This document shows, one piece after another, positions 1 to 7,167 of a DNA stretch of 8,899 nt; within the stretch, counting starts at the first letter, position 1, and the number at the start of each line of letters is the position of its first letter. The translations under genes and the position numbers were made by a program. The notes beneath the pieces are model-generated. The model saw nothing but the letters and a program-made list of their open reading frames with translations, ran no database searches and was not told where the DNA came from. The DNA lies in the NCBI GenBank assembly GCA_949740695.1, contig CATJIY010000194.1, positions 1 through 8,899 on the forward strand, in the 5' to 3' direction. This DNA comes from an uncultured Eubacteriales bacterium. GTDB taxonomy: Bacteria > Bacillota > Clostridia > Oscillospirales > Butyricicoccaceae.

Positions 1-1041
1 CGCCGTCCGAACTGGCAGGTGATCTCCCTACCCGTCGCTGACGGCGGCGAAGGGACCACCGATTGTTTTTTATCCGCAATAGGAGGCGAACGGATCAGCT
101 GCCTGCTTACCGGCCCTTTAGGGCAACCGGTGGAAGGATTTTTCGGCCTTTTACCCACCGGCGAAGCGGTGATTGAAATAGCAACCTGCGCCGGACTGCC
201 GCTGGCAGGAGCAAAAAGAAATCCCGCCCAGACCACCACTTATGGGGTTGGGGAGCTGATACTTCACAGTCTGGACCGGGGCGCGCGATCTCTCGTCATC
301 GGCTTGGGCGGTAGCGCCACCAACGACGGAGGCTGCGGCGCAGCGGCAGCCTGCGGCGTTCAATTTCTGGATAAATCGGGAACGCCCTTTCTTCCCACTG
401 GCGGCACGCTGGAGCGGATTTCCGCCATCGATCCTTCCCGGCTGGACAGACGGCTAAACAGCTGTCCGGTTACCGTTTTGTGCGATGTAGACGCGCCCCT
501 GTGCGGCCCCCGAGGCGCGGCGGCAGTGTTTGCCCCGCAAAAGGGCGCAGACCCGGCCATGGTGGCCCAGTTGGAGGCTGGTCTGTTCCACTTGGCCCAA
601 CTTTGGAAGCGGGATCTAGGAGTCGATTTACTGGACCTGCCTGGCGGCGGAGCCGCCGGAGGCATGGGAGCTGGAATGGCCGCCTTTTTTGGCGGGAAAC
701 TGCAACCAGGCGCCGACGCCCTGCTGGACGCCGCCGGCTTTGACCGGTTAGCCCAAGACGCTCAATGGATTTTTACCGGAGAAGGCCGGCTGGATGATCA
801 AACGCTGGGCGGCAAAGTAGTTTCCGGCGTGGCCCGCCGGGCCAAAGCTCTGGGGATACCAGTAATTGCTCTGGTTGGCGGCAGTCAAGGGGATCTGACC
901 GCCCTCTATGAACAGGGCGTGACCGCAGTTTTTTCCATCAACCGGCTGCCCCAAACCCTGGCGGAAAGCGCGCCAGCAGCCGGGGAAAACCTGAGCTTCC
1001 TTTTAGAAAACCTTCTTCGTTTGTTGGAGACTACGTTATGA
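1..1041 (+). CDS. Glycerate 2-kinase, GarK/GlxK family (5' end missing)
   Basis: Glycerate kinase of the GarK/GlxK family (glycerate kinase type 2), which transfers phosphate from ATP to D-glycerate, giving 2-phosphoglycerate for glycolysis; cytosolic. The frame is open from base 1, and the residues before GTG 19 (RRPNWQ) match the region just ahead of the family motif LPVADGGEGT, so the true start lies upstream and roughly 30-35 residues are missing; GTG 19 is not the start. Visible family blocks are LPVADGGEGT near the left edge, GLGGSATNDGG (about bases 301-333), a CDVDAPLCGPRGA-like block (about 481-520), PGGGAAGGMGAGM (about 640-680) and TGEGRLDDQTLGGK (about 775-815). The in-window part is 346 residues, consistent with a family length near 380. 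The stop overlaps the next start as ATGA, so it is translationally coupled to the GNAT gene. Function is well supported; exact stereo- or regiospecificity is inferred from the family. Confidence 0.93.
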   Translation, partial: RRPNWQVISLPVADGGEGTTDCFLSAIGGERISCLLTGPLGQPVEGFFGLLPTGEAVIEIATCAGLPLAGAKRNPAQTTTYGVGELILHSLDRGARSLVIGLGGSATNDGGCGAAAACGVQFLDKSGTPFLPTGGTLERISAIDPSRLDRRLNSCPVTVLCDVDAPLCGPRGAAAVFAPQKGADPAMVAQLEAGLFHLAQLWKRDLGVDLLDLPGGGAAGGMGAGMAAFFGGKLQPGADALLDAAGFDRLAQDAQWIFTGEGRLDDQTLGGKVVSGVARRAKALGIPVIALVGGSQGDLTALYEQGVTAVFSINRLPQTLAESAPAAGENLSFLLENLLRLLETTL

Positions 1042-1625
1042 CCCCCCCGATTTTAACCACTCCCCGGCTGATTTTACGGCCAGCGGCTCCAAGTTTAGCC
1101 CAGGCGGCGGCTGCCTATTACCGGCGAAACGGCGCCTGGCTCCAGCCGATGGAACCCTTTCCCGAAACGCCTTTAGACGACGTTCGGATACAGCGGCGCA
1201 TGATGCGGCAAGACTGCCGTATGGCCCGTCTCGGGCAAGGCGTCCGATTCTGGATCTTTCGAAAAGAGGACCCAAATACCGCCATTGGCTGCGCGGCCCT
1301 TAGCAACATTGTTATGGGGGCTTTTCGATCTTGCTTTCTCAGCTACAAGTTGGACCAAAGGCTGCTGCGCCGGGGCTACGGCTCGGAAGCTGTGCTGTCG
1401 GTAATCCAATTTGCCTTTGCGGGATTGGGCCTGCACCGGGTGGAAGCCAACATCATGCCCCGCAATCTGCCCTCTTTAGCTTTGGCAAAAAAATGCGGCT
1501 TTACGGAAGAGGGCCGTTCCCCCGCCTATCTGCAAATCAACGGCGTATGGGAAGAGCACATTCATATGGTTCGACTGGCGACCGGACAAGGAGGACAAGC
1601 ATGTACTACATTCCCAAAATCGTAA
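1038..1625 (+). CDS. GNAT N-acetyltransferase, RimJ/RimL type
   Basis: Acetyl-CoA-dependent N-acetyltransferase of the RimJ/RimL subgroup, 195 residues, a normal length. The opening TPRLILRP is the typical first strand of this subgroup. The acetyl-CoA pyrophosphate-binding motif is RRGYGSEA at residues 111-118 (RxxGxG/A type), and the following helix-strand block IMPRNLPSLALAKKCGF at 139-155 is the usual 'N-x-x-S-x-x-x-x-x-K-x-G-F' signature. The ATG overlaps the upstream stop (ATGA), and GGAG at 1026-1029 serves as ribosome binding site. The last 25 bases overlap the next gene, so the tail after about residue 181 is probably unstructured. Known RimJ/RimL enzymes acetylate ribosomal protein N-termini, but this subgroup also contains many enzymes for small molecules and toxins, so the substrate is unknown. 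Confidence 0.88.
   Translation: MTPPILTTPRLILRPAAPSLAQAAAAYYRRNGAWLQPMEPFPETPLDDVRIQRRMMRQDCRMARLGQGVRFWIFRKEDPNTAIGCAALSNIVMGAFRSCFLSYKLDQRLLRRGYGSEAVLSVIQFAFAGLGLHRVEANIMPRNLPSLALAKKCGFTEEGRSPAYLQINGVWEEHIHMVRLATGQGGQACTTFPKS
1589..1594 (+). promoter_or_regulatory. Ribosome binding site of the second GNAT gene
   Basis: A full AGGAGG lies six bases before ATG 1601, inside the 3' end of the preceding GNAT gene. It decides the start of the second GNAT gene: the frame stays open far upstream, to about 1331, but that stretch is only the preceding gene read in another frame. Confidence 0.85.
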
Positions 1626-2149
1626 CCCTGCCCGGAGGCCGGCGAGCCGAGTTTCGCCCTCCTGACCCCGCTCAGGACGCCGCCGCCATGGCCGCTTACC
1701 TGCATACGGTATGCGGCGAAACCGACTTTCTCTCCCGAGGTCCCGAGGAAATCAACCTGACAGAAGCCCAAGAAGCTGCGTTTTTGCAAAAATGCAACCG
1801 AAACCCCAAGCAAATGATGATTTTACCCTTTGTAGAAGGAAAATTGGCAGGCAGCGCTTCTCTGACCATCGGCAACACGCAGCGCACCGCTCACCGGGGG
1901 ACCATCGGCATCGCCCTTTACCGCCGGTTCTGGGGGATAGGGCTGGGAGCCGCGCTGCTGCGGGAGCTGGCCGCCGCCGGACGGCAAAAGAAGCTGCGGT
2001 TTTTAGAGCTTCAAGTGGCGGAGGACAACCGCCGGGCGGTGTCCCTTTATGAACGGCAGGGCTACCAGGTTCTTTGCAAACTGCCCGAGGCGGCTATTCT
2101 TTCCGATGGGCGAACCCAAACCCTTCTTACCATGCGCAAGCCGTTATAA
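1601..2149 (+). CDS. GNAT N-acetyltransferase
   Basis: Second GNAT acetyltransferase, 182 residues from ATG 1601. The start is set by AGGAGG six bases upstream and by the protein beginning MYYIPKIVTL with normal GNAT spacing after it. The acetyl-CoA loop is RFWGIGLGAAL at about residues 109-119 (R109, G112, G114), followed by a strand with ELQV and then EDNRRAVSLYERQGY at 141-155, the common motif in which a conserved N precedes the 'A-x-x-L-Y-x-x-x-G-F/Y' helix. It overlaps the previous gene by 25 bases and is separated from the serine hydrolase by 62 bases. It resembles acetyltransferases often annotated only as 'GNAT family protein'; the substrate cannot be told. Two GNAT genes in tandem with different motifs are more likely separate enzymes than a recent duplication. 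Confidence 0.88.
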   Translation: MYYIPKIVTLPGGRRAEFRPPDPAQDAAAMAAYLHTVCGETDFLSRGPEEINLTEAQEAAFLQKCNRNPKQMMILPFVEGKLAGSASLTIGNTQRTAHRGTIGIALYRRFWGIGLGAALLRELAAAGRQKKLRFLELQVAEDNRRAVSLYERQGYQVLCKLPEAAILSDGRTQTLLTMRKPL

Positions 2150-2195
2150 ATAACTGTCATAAAGAGACCTGTTGCAAAGCAACCGGCCTTGAACG

Positions 2196-2205
2196 AAAGG
2201 AAGGA
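2196..2205 (+). promoter_or_regulatory. Ribosome binding site of the serine hydrolase gene
   Basis: A purine-rich AAAGGAAGGA sits six bases before ATG 2212 and fixes the start there rather than at the upstream in-frame codons that lie in the preceding GNAT gene. Just ahead of it GTTGC-AAA-GCAAC (2171-2183) can form a small 5-bp hairpin of unknown significance. Confidence 0.75.
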
Positions 2206-2211
2206 TATCCT

Positions 2212-3351
2212 ATGCTGAACTTTGAAAATCTGGACAAGCATCTGCAATCCCTGCTGGATCAAGGAGCGTTTCCCTCGGCCGCTCTGTGCGTTTATCACCA
2301 CCACCAGCTGGTGAAAGAAAGCGCCTACGGCACGCCTGATCCGGAAGCTGGCTGGCCCGCCCAAACCGGCACTCAGTACGACATTGCTTCCCTTAGCAAA
2401 CTGTTTGCAGGGTCGGCCTTTCTGGTATTGTGCGAGCAGGGCGTCTTTGATCTGGACGAACCGGTGTGCAAGTCTTATCCCCTCTTTACCGGGGAGCGGG
2501 AAATTCGCGCCAGCGCCAACGCCCTTCTGAAAGACCAGCCGGATGCTCTTCTGGGTCACGCCCAGGTGGGGGATCTGACCTGGAGAAACGTGCTGGTGCA
2601 CAATTCCGGTTTGGGCTGGGCGCCTTTGAACCAGCGATGCCAATCTAAAGAAGACGCGGTGGATTATATCTGTACCATGCCGCTGGCCTATGAACCGAAA
2701 TCTACCGTCCTTTACACTGATTTGGGTTTAATTCTTATGGGCGTCGCCATGGAGCGCCGGTGCGGCAAGGGCCTGAATCAACTGGTGGAGGAACTGGTGT
2801 GCCGCCCCTTAGGGCTGGAACACACCGGCTATCGCCCAGTAGACCGGGGCGCAGTCCAGGAAACCACCGCGCCTACCGAGATCTGCAAGTGGCGGGGCAT
2901 GCGGATGCATGGCCTGGTTCATGATGAAAACGCCTATTTCCTCAACGGAGTTGCCGGCCATGCCGGGGTCTTTTCTACCGCCCGGGATATGGCCGTTCTG
3001 ATGGAAAGCTACTTGCTGGCGCTGCAAGGAGGTCAAAGCCTGGTAAGCCAAGACCTGGCCAAAAAGATTACGCAATTCCAGCAGATGAACCGTTGGGACC
3101 GGCGGGGCATCTTATTCCAGTTTCGGATTCTGGATACCGACGCCCATACTTTCCCCCTGTCCCGCACCACCTTTGGCCACACCGGCTTTACCGGCACTTG
3201 CGCTTGGTGCGACCCGGAACGGGAGCTTTGTTTCGCTCTGCTGACCAACGATGTGTACAACGGCCGGGAAAACCGCACCCTGGGCCGGCTGCGCAAAAGT
3301 ATCGTGGAGGAACTGATCTCAGCCATTGACAAGGAGGACACCTGCAAATGA
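2212..3351 (+). CDS. Beta-lactamase-family serine hydrolase (class C / esterase type)
   Basis: Serine hydrolase with the penicillin-binding-protein/class C beta-lactamase fold, 379 residues. The catalytic SxxK motif is SLSK at residues 60-63 (S60, K63). The second motif (YxN in class C enzymes) is YTD at 168-170. The third (KTG/HxG) is HTG at 323-325. VHNSGL (129-134) and GVAGHAGVFSTA (247-258) are characteristic of the esterase/D-aminopeptidase-like branch. No signal peptide or membrane anchor is visible at the N-terminus, so it is probably cytosolic, unlike secreted beta-lactamases. The Asp in place of Asn in motif 2 also argues against a true beta-lactamase. Its stop overlaps the anmK start as ATGA. 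A related serine hydrolase gene (ybbE) lies in the Bacillus subtilis MurNAc recycling cluster, so a role on muropeptide-derived substrates is a reasonable inference; the actual substrate is unknown. Confidence 0.9.
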   Translation: MLNFENLDKHLQSLLDQGAFPSAALCVYHHHQLVKESAYGTPDPEAGWPAQTGTQYDIASLSKLFAGSAFLVLCEQGVFDLDEPVCKSYPLFTGEREIRASANALLKDQPDALLGHAQVGDLTWRNVLVHNSGLGWAPLNQRCQSKEDAVDYICTMPLAYEPKSTVLYTDLGLILMGVAMERRCGKGLNQLVEELVCRPLGLEHTGYRPVDRGAVQETTAPTEICKWRGMRMHGLVHDENAYFLNGVAGHAGVFSTARDMAVLMESYLLALQGGQSLVSQDLAKKITQFQQMNRWDRRGILFQFRILDTDAHTFPLSRTTFGHTGFTGTCAWCDPERELCFALLTNDVYNGRENRTLGRLRKSIVEELISAIDKEDTCK

Positions 3352-4484
3352 TCGGGGTGGGCCTGATGAGCGGCACCAGCGCTGATAGTGTGGACGCCGC
3401 CTGCGTTCGGATTACCGGCGCTCCGCCCCAACTGGAATGGAAGCTTTTGAGCTTTGTCACCGTACCCATGGATCAAAACTTGCGGGAACAGATCTTTGCC
3501 GCTTTCCGTCCAGAAAGCGGAACCGTAGACCGGCTGTGTCAGCTGAATTTTTCTTTGGGAGAAGTCTTTGCTCAAGCGGCTCTAGAAGCCATTCGGGCGG
3601 CAGGATTGACCCCTGAGCAGACTGATTTTATCGGCAGTCACGGCCAAACCGTCTGGCACATTCCCCCAGGAACCGGAGAAACCGCCTCTACCCTTCAATT
3701 AGGCAATCCATCGGTCATTGCCCAGCGCACCGGCGTGACGGTGGTATCTGACTTCCGAAGCCGAGACATGGCCGCAGGAGGCCAAGGCGCGCCTCTGGTA
3801 CCCTTTGTGGATCAATTGCTGCTCTCTCATCCCCAAAAAAGCCGGGCAGTGCAGAACATCGGCGGCATCGGCAACGTAACCTGGCTGCCTGCCGGTGGAG
3901 CAGGCTGTTTTGGCTTTGACACCGGCCCGGGCAACATGCTGCTGGACCGGGCAGCCGAGGTACTAACCGGCGGAAAGCTCCGGTGTGATCTGGATGGAAA
4001 GTTGGCCCTGGCAGGCCAACTTCGGCAAGAACTGGTGGAAAAATGGTTGGCAGAGGAGCCCTATTTTACCCAAAAGCCCCCCAAGTCCACTGGACGGGAG
4101 CTCTTTGGCGTACAGCGGTGCAAAGTCTATCTAGAAGAATTGGCAGGCGCTTCTCCAGCGGATGCTTTAGCCACCCTCACCGCTTTTACCGCCCGCTCCA
4201 CCGCCAAAGCCTATCGGGACTTTTTGCCTCAATTGCCAGACGAAATACTGCTTTGCGGCGGCGGCGCCAGAAATCCCGCTCTCGTGTCTATGCTCCAGCG
4301 GGAGCTGCCCCGGTGCCGGGTGGGCTTTACTGAGGACGCCGGTCTGCCCGGCGACGCCAAAGAGGCGGTGGCTTTCGCCGTTTTGGGCTATGAAACCATG
4401 AACCGCCGCCCAGGCAATCTGCCGGCGGCCACCGGCGCTTCCGGCCCGGCGGTGCTTGGCAGCGTCACCTATGGAAATTGTTGA
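3348..4484 (+). CDS. anmK: Anhydro-N-acetylmuramic acid kinase
   Basis: AnmK cleaves the 1,6-anhydro ring of anhydro-MurNAc and phosphorylates the product with ATP, giving MurNAc-6-phosphate, a step of peptidoglycan recycling in the cytosol. At 378 residues it has the family length, and the conserved blocks are present in order: GLMSGTSADSVD (5-16, ATP site), GSHGQTVWH (96-104), the strand and loop with DFRSRDMAAGGQGAPLVP (135-152), NIGGIGNVTWL (170-180), GFDTGPGNMLLD (189-200) with the likely catalytic base D191, PKSTGRELF (245-253), and CGGGARNP (303-310). The usual DG after MSGTSx is DS here (D13-S14). AGGAGG at 3332-3337 supports the ATG at 3348. The gene is coupled to the serine hydrolase upstream. 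The MurNAc-6-P etherase MurQ, the usual next enzyme, is not in the window. Confidence 0.95.
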   Translation: MIGVGLMSGTSADSVDAACVRITGAPPQLEWKLLSFVTVPMDQNLREQIFAAFRPESGTVDRLCQLNFSLGEVFAQAALEAIRAAGLTPEQTDFIGSHGQTVWHIPPGTGETASTLQLGNPSVIAQRTGVTVVSDFRSRDMAAGGQGAPLVPFVDQLLLSHPQKSRAVQNIGGIGNVTWLPAGGAGCFGFDTGPGNMLLDRAAEVLTGGKLRCDLDGKLALAGQLRQELVEKWLAEEPYFTQKPPKSTGRELFGVQRCKVYLEELAGASPADALATLTAFTARSTAKAYRDFLPQLPDEILLCGGGARNPALVSMLQRELPRCRVGFTEDAGLPGDAKEAVAFAVLGYETMNRRPGNLPAATGASGPAVLGSVTYGNC

Positions 4485-4499
4485 TTTCGGGAGTAATTC

Positions 4500-5465
4500 A
4501 TGGTACGAAAAGCCGACAAGGCGGATATTTCTGCCTTAACAAAGTTAGCGGCCGCCCTCTGGGACCATTCTTCTGAGGACGAACTTTCCGATGAGTTTTC
4601 CCAGCTGCTTTCGCAAAAAACAGCCTGCTTTTTCCTGAAATATTCCGGGGAGCTTCCGGTGGGCTTTGCCCAGTGCCAATTGCGGCGGGACTATGTGGAA
4701 GGCGCCGAAACCTCGCCGGTAGGCTACTTAGAGGGTATTTTTGTAGAGCAACCCTATCGGAGAAACGGATACGCGGGAGAACTGCTGGCTGCATGCGAAC
4801 AATGGGCAGCTGAACAGGGCTGCAAAGAATTCGCCAGCGATTGCGAGATAAACAATGATACCAGCTTTCGGTTTCACAAGGCAATGGACTTCTCGGAGGC
4901 CAACCGGATCGTTTGCTTTACGAAAAAGCTGAAAACCGATCCGACTAGAACAAAGGAACCCTCCAACGGGAACCGGCTAGTAATTCTCCGAGGCAATTCC
5001 GGCAGCGGAAAAACCTCGCTGGCTCACGCGCTACAGCAGCAGTTGGGCCGTCACACCATGGTGATCTCCCAGGACGTGATCCGGCTGCAGATGCTTTGGG
5101 TGCGCGACGGACCGGACACCCCGGCTCTGCCGCTGCTGGTTCAGCTGCTGGAATACGGCGCGGCCCACTGTGGGGTGACCATTTTGGAAGGGATTCTGGA
5201 TGCGCGGGTGTATGCGCCGCTGTTCCGGCGGGCGATAGAGCTGTATGGGGAAAATCTCCGAGCCTTTTATTACGATCTCCCCTTTGAAGAAACCCTCTGG
5301 CGGCACCAGACCCGGGACAAGCGCCAGGAGTTTGGCGAAACCGCCATGCGGCGGTGGTGGAAAGAAAAGGATTTCATCGGGTTCCTGCCGGAAACGGTTC
5401 TTTCTACGGAAGTCACATTGGATGAGGCTGTGGCACAGATCGTTGCCAGCCTAAACACGTTATAA
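4500..5465 (+). CDS. Fusion: AAC(6')-I-like GNAT domain + P-loop kinase domain
   Basis: Two-domain protein of 321 residues. Residues 1-145 are a GNAT domain resembling aminoglycoside 6'-N-acetyltransferases of the AAC(6')-I group: a DYVEGAETSPVGYLEGIFV stretch at 64-82, the acetyl-CoA loop YRRNGYA at 86-92 (R87, G90, A92), and EFASDCEINNDTSFRFHKAM at 110-129, which parallels the family's EFASD...N..S...H signature. The usual LGF after this is MDF here (residues 129-131). A short polar linker (about 146-158) leads to a P-loop kinase domain, AAA_33/zeta-toxin-like, with Walker A GNSGSGKTS at 165-173 (K171, T172), ISQDVIR at 189-195, a likely Walker B-type region ending ILEG at 228-231, and an arginine- and tryptophan-rich lid region near RRWWKEKDF (284-292). 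CGGGAG at 4488-4493 marks the start, 15 bases after anmK. The kinase substrate is unknown; it is not an APH-type fold. Calling it an antibiotic-resistance enzyme would go beyond the evidence. Confidence 0.85.
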   Translation: MVRKADKADISALTKLAAALWDHSSEDELSDEFSQLLSQKTACFFLKYSGELPVGFAQCQLRRDYVEGAETSPVGYLEGIFVEQPYRRNGYAGELLAACEQWAAEQGCKEFASDCEINNDTSFRFHKAMDFSEANRIVCFTKKLKTDPTRTKEPSNGNRLVILRGNSGSGKTSLAHALQQQLGRHTMVISQDVIRLQMLWVRDGPDTPALPLLVQLLEYGAAHCGVTILEGILDARVYAPLFRRAIELYGENLRAFYYDLPFEETLWRHQTRDKRQEFGETAMRRWWKEKDFIGFLPETVLSTEVTLDEAVAQIVASLNTL

Positions 5466-5470
5466 AAATC

Positions 5471-5497
5471 GCGGACGGCTTTTGCCGTCCGCCTTTT
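5471..5497. terminator. Bidirectional intrinsic terminator between convergent genes
   Basis: A perfect 9-bp stem GCGGACGGC / GCCGTCCGC (5471-5479 and 5484-5492) with loop TTTT, followed on the plus strand by CTTTTG. On the minus strand the same stem is followed by GATTTTT (plus-strand A run at 5464-5468). It starts six bases after the stop of the fusion gene and closes the plus-strand operon. It is also the first good terminator downstream of the minus-strand MATE gene, about 160 bases after that stop. Confidence 0.9.
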
Positions 5498-5654
5498 GTA
5501 TACATTATTTTGAGCCACAGCGCCCGCTGCATCCGCACCAGGAATGTCTCCCGGCCGCAAGGATACGGTTTTCTTGCTCCCTTCCTCAATGATCGCCTCC
5601 TATTTGTTTTTTGCGCGCCGTTTGCTTGCCTTTGCCGAAGGGAAGGGCGAAGGC

Positions 5655-7034
5655 TCAATCCCCGGCTTGAACCATTTCCCGAACAGGCTCCTGCTGCTGA
5701 ATCCGCTCCAGCCAGCGGGATTTTTGGTAATACCACACAAACAAAGCGGTGCTCATAGCCCAAGTAATGGGGTAAGCGGCAAAAACCAAAATAATATTAT
5801 GGAAGAAGTAATTCACTACAGCAATGTAACTCACGCGGAACACGCACCAGGTCCCCAGCATAATAAACATAGGCACTTTAGAATAGCCCGCTCCCCGGCA
5901 TACCGCCGCGATTCCATGGGACCCAGCTAACAACAGATAAAAAGGGGTACAGATCCGGGTGCGCAGCACGCCGGCAGTCACCGCCCCGGGAGATTTTCCA
6001 AAAAGACCGATCAATTGGGGGGCCAGCAAGAAAAAGACCACGCCAATCACAGCGGCACAACCGCAAGAAAACACCAGAGAAAACCGAGCTCCCTGCTTAA
6101 CGCGGTCAAACTGTCGGGCCCCAATATTCTGACTGACAAAGGTTGTGGTGGCAGCGGCAAAGGCGGTAATCGGGATAAAGGAAAAGCCGTCCAGCTTGTT
6201 AAAGGCGCCGTTGCCAGCCATAGCCGCCGGACCAAAAGAATTGACACTGGACTGAACGATGACGTTGGCAAAGGCGATTACCGAACTGTTTATCCCAGAA
6301 GGGATACCAATGCGAAGCATTTCCTTTAACAGCGGTTTATCCAGACAAAGCCCCTTGAGGCTAACCCGCCAAGCGCCCTCCGCCCGGCTCAACCGGAAAA
6401 AAGCCAGGGCCGCGCTCAACCCCTGCGCCAAAATAGTAGCCAAAGCCGCGCCCGAAACCCCCATTTGAAATACACCCACAAACAACAGATCCAACACTGT
6501 ATTGGTCGCTGAGGAAATAATCAAATAATACAACGGGCGCTTACTGTCGCCAGTAGCCTGAAAAATACCCACCGCGCTGTTGTACAGCACGTTGAACAGC
6601 ACGCCAAAGAAATATACCCGCATGTAGGCCACCGCATCGGCCAGCACTTCCGTCGGAGTGTCCATCCATCGCAAAATCAAAGGGGAAAGGGTAACGCCGA
6701 TAAGCGTCAGCGCCGCTCCCGAAATTAATGTGGCGGAGACAGCGGTGCCTACCGCCCGAGAAACCTGCTTTTCCTCTCCCGCGCCGTAACACCGGGCAAT
6801 CACCACGCCAACGCCTGAATAAGCGCCGCCGAAAAACCCTACCAACAAAAAAATCAGCGACCCAGTGGAAGTAACGGCCGCTAAAGCGTTTTCCCCCACA
6901 AAATTGCCCACCACCAAGGCGTCTACCATATTATATAGCTGCTGAAATACCTGCCCTAAAAACAGAGGGGTTGCAAACCGGAGCAGCCCGGTTTTGATAT
7001 CGCCATGGAGCAAGTCCACCGATTGTTTTGCCAT
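5655..7034 (-). CDS. MATE family multidrug/cation antiporter
   Basis: Integral inner-membrane exporter of the multidrug and toxic compound extrusion family, 459 residues with about 12 hydrophobic segments, the family norm. It starts with the typical MATE opening: a short cytosolic stretch with LLHGDIKTGLLRFATP (residues 8-23), then FLGQVFQQLYNMVDALVVG (25-43), the conserved first helix. An internal repeat is visible as expected: the second half begins around LLKEMLRIGIPSGINSSV. The family exports cationic drugs or metabolites in exchange for Na+ or H+; the substrate here is unknown. The start at ATG 7034 is chosen because the homologous sequence begins there and AAAGGAG precedes it; the 53 codons open upstream cover the leader and promoter. 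The 3' region to the terminator (5498-5654) holds no convincing gene. Confidence 0.93.
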   Translation of the reverse strand: MAKQSVDLLHGDIKTGLLRFATPLFLGQVFQQLYNMVDALVVGNFVGENALAAVTSTGSLIFLLVGFFGGAYSGVGVVIARCYGAGEEKQVSRAVGTAVSATLISGAALTLIGVTLSPLILRWMDTPTEVLADAVAYMRVYFFGVLFNVLYNSAVGIFQATGDSKRPLYYLIISSATNTVLDLLFVGVFQMGVSGAALATILAQGLSAALAFFRLSRAEGAWRVSLKGLCLDKPLLKEMLRIGIPSGINSSVIAFANVIVQSSVNSFGPAAMAGNGAFNKLDGFSFIPITAFAAATTTFVSQNIGARQFDRVKQGARFSLVFSCGCAAVIGVVFFLLAPQLIGLFGKSPGAVTAGVLRTRICTPFYLLLAGSHGIAAVCRGAGYSKVPMFIMLGTWCVFRVSYIAVVNYFFHNIILVFAAYPITWAMSTALFVWYYQKSRWLERIQQQEPVREMVQAGD

Positions 7035-7119
7035 AGGAGGCTCCTTTCTTTCCCCGCTGGAATAGAAACAAACTAGCGGGGTGTTTTTGTCAAGATCACT
7101 AAAAAAGCGGGTGTTTTTG
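7035..7119 (-). promoter_or_regulatory. MATE leader with competing repeats around the ribosome binding site
   Basis: The leader carries two direct copies of AGCGGG(G)TGTTTTTG on the plus strand (7075-7089 and 7106-7119, 31 bases apart) and one inverted copy CCCCGCT (7052-7058). In the minus-strand transcript the copy at 7075-7081 can pair over 7 bp with 7052-7058 (16-base loop), ending just before the ribosome binding site AGGAG (7041-7045). The more distant copy (7106-7111) could pair with the same partner over 6 bp, so the two pairings exclude each other. The binding site itself can form AGGA-GCC-UCCU (7035-7045) next to the start codon. This could modulate translation, but it matches no riboswitch class I recognise. 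Confidence 0.35.
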
Positions 7120-7167
7120 GGGAAACCGTTCTTTTGTTTTAACGAGAAATATCTGATATCATAAAAA

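Noticed and set aside
19..1041. GTG 19 as the start of glycerate kinase
   Set aside because: The frame is open to base 1 and family proteins have about 30 more residues before the LPVADGGEG motif, so this is a 5' partial gene.
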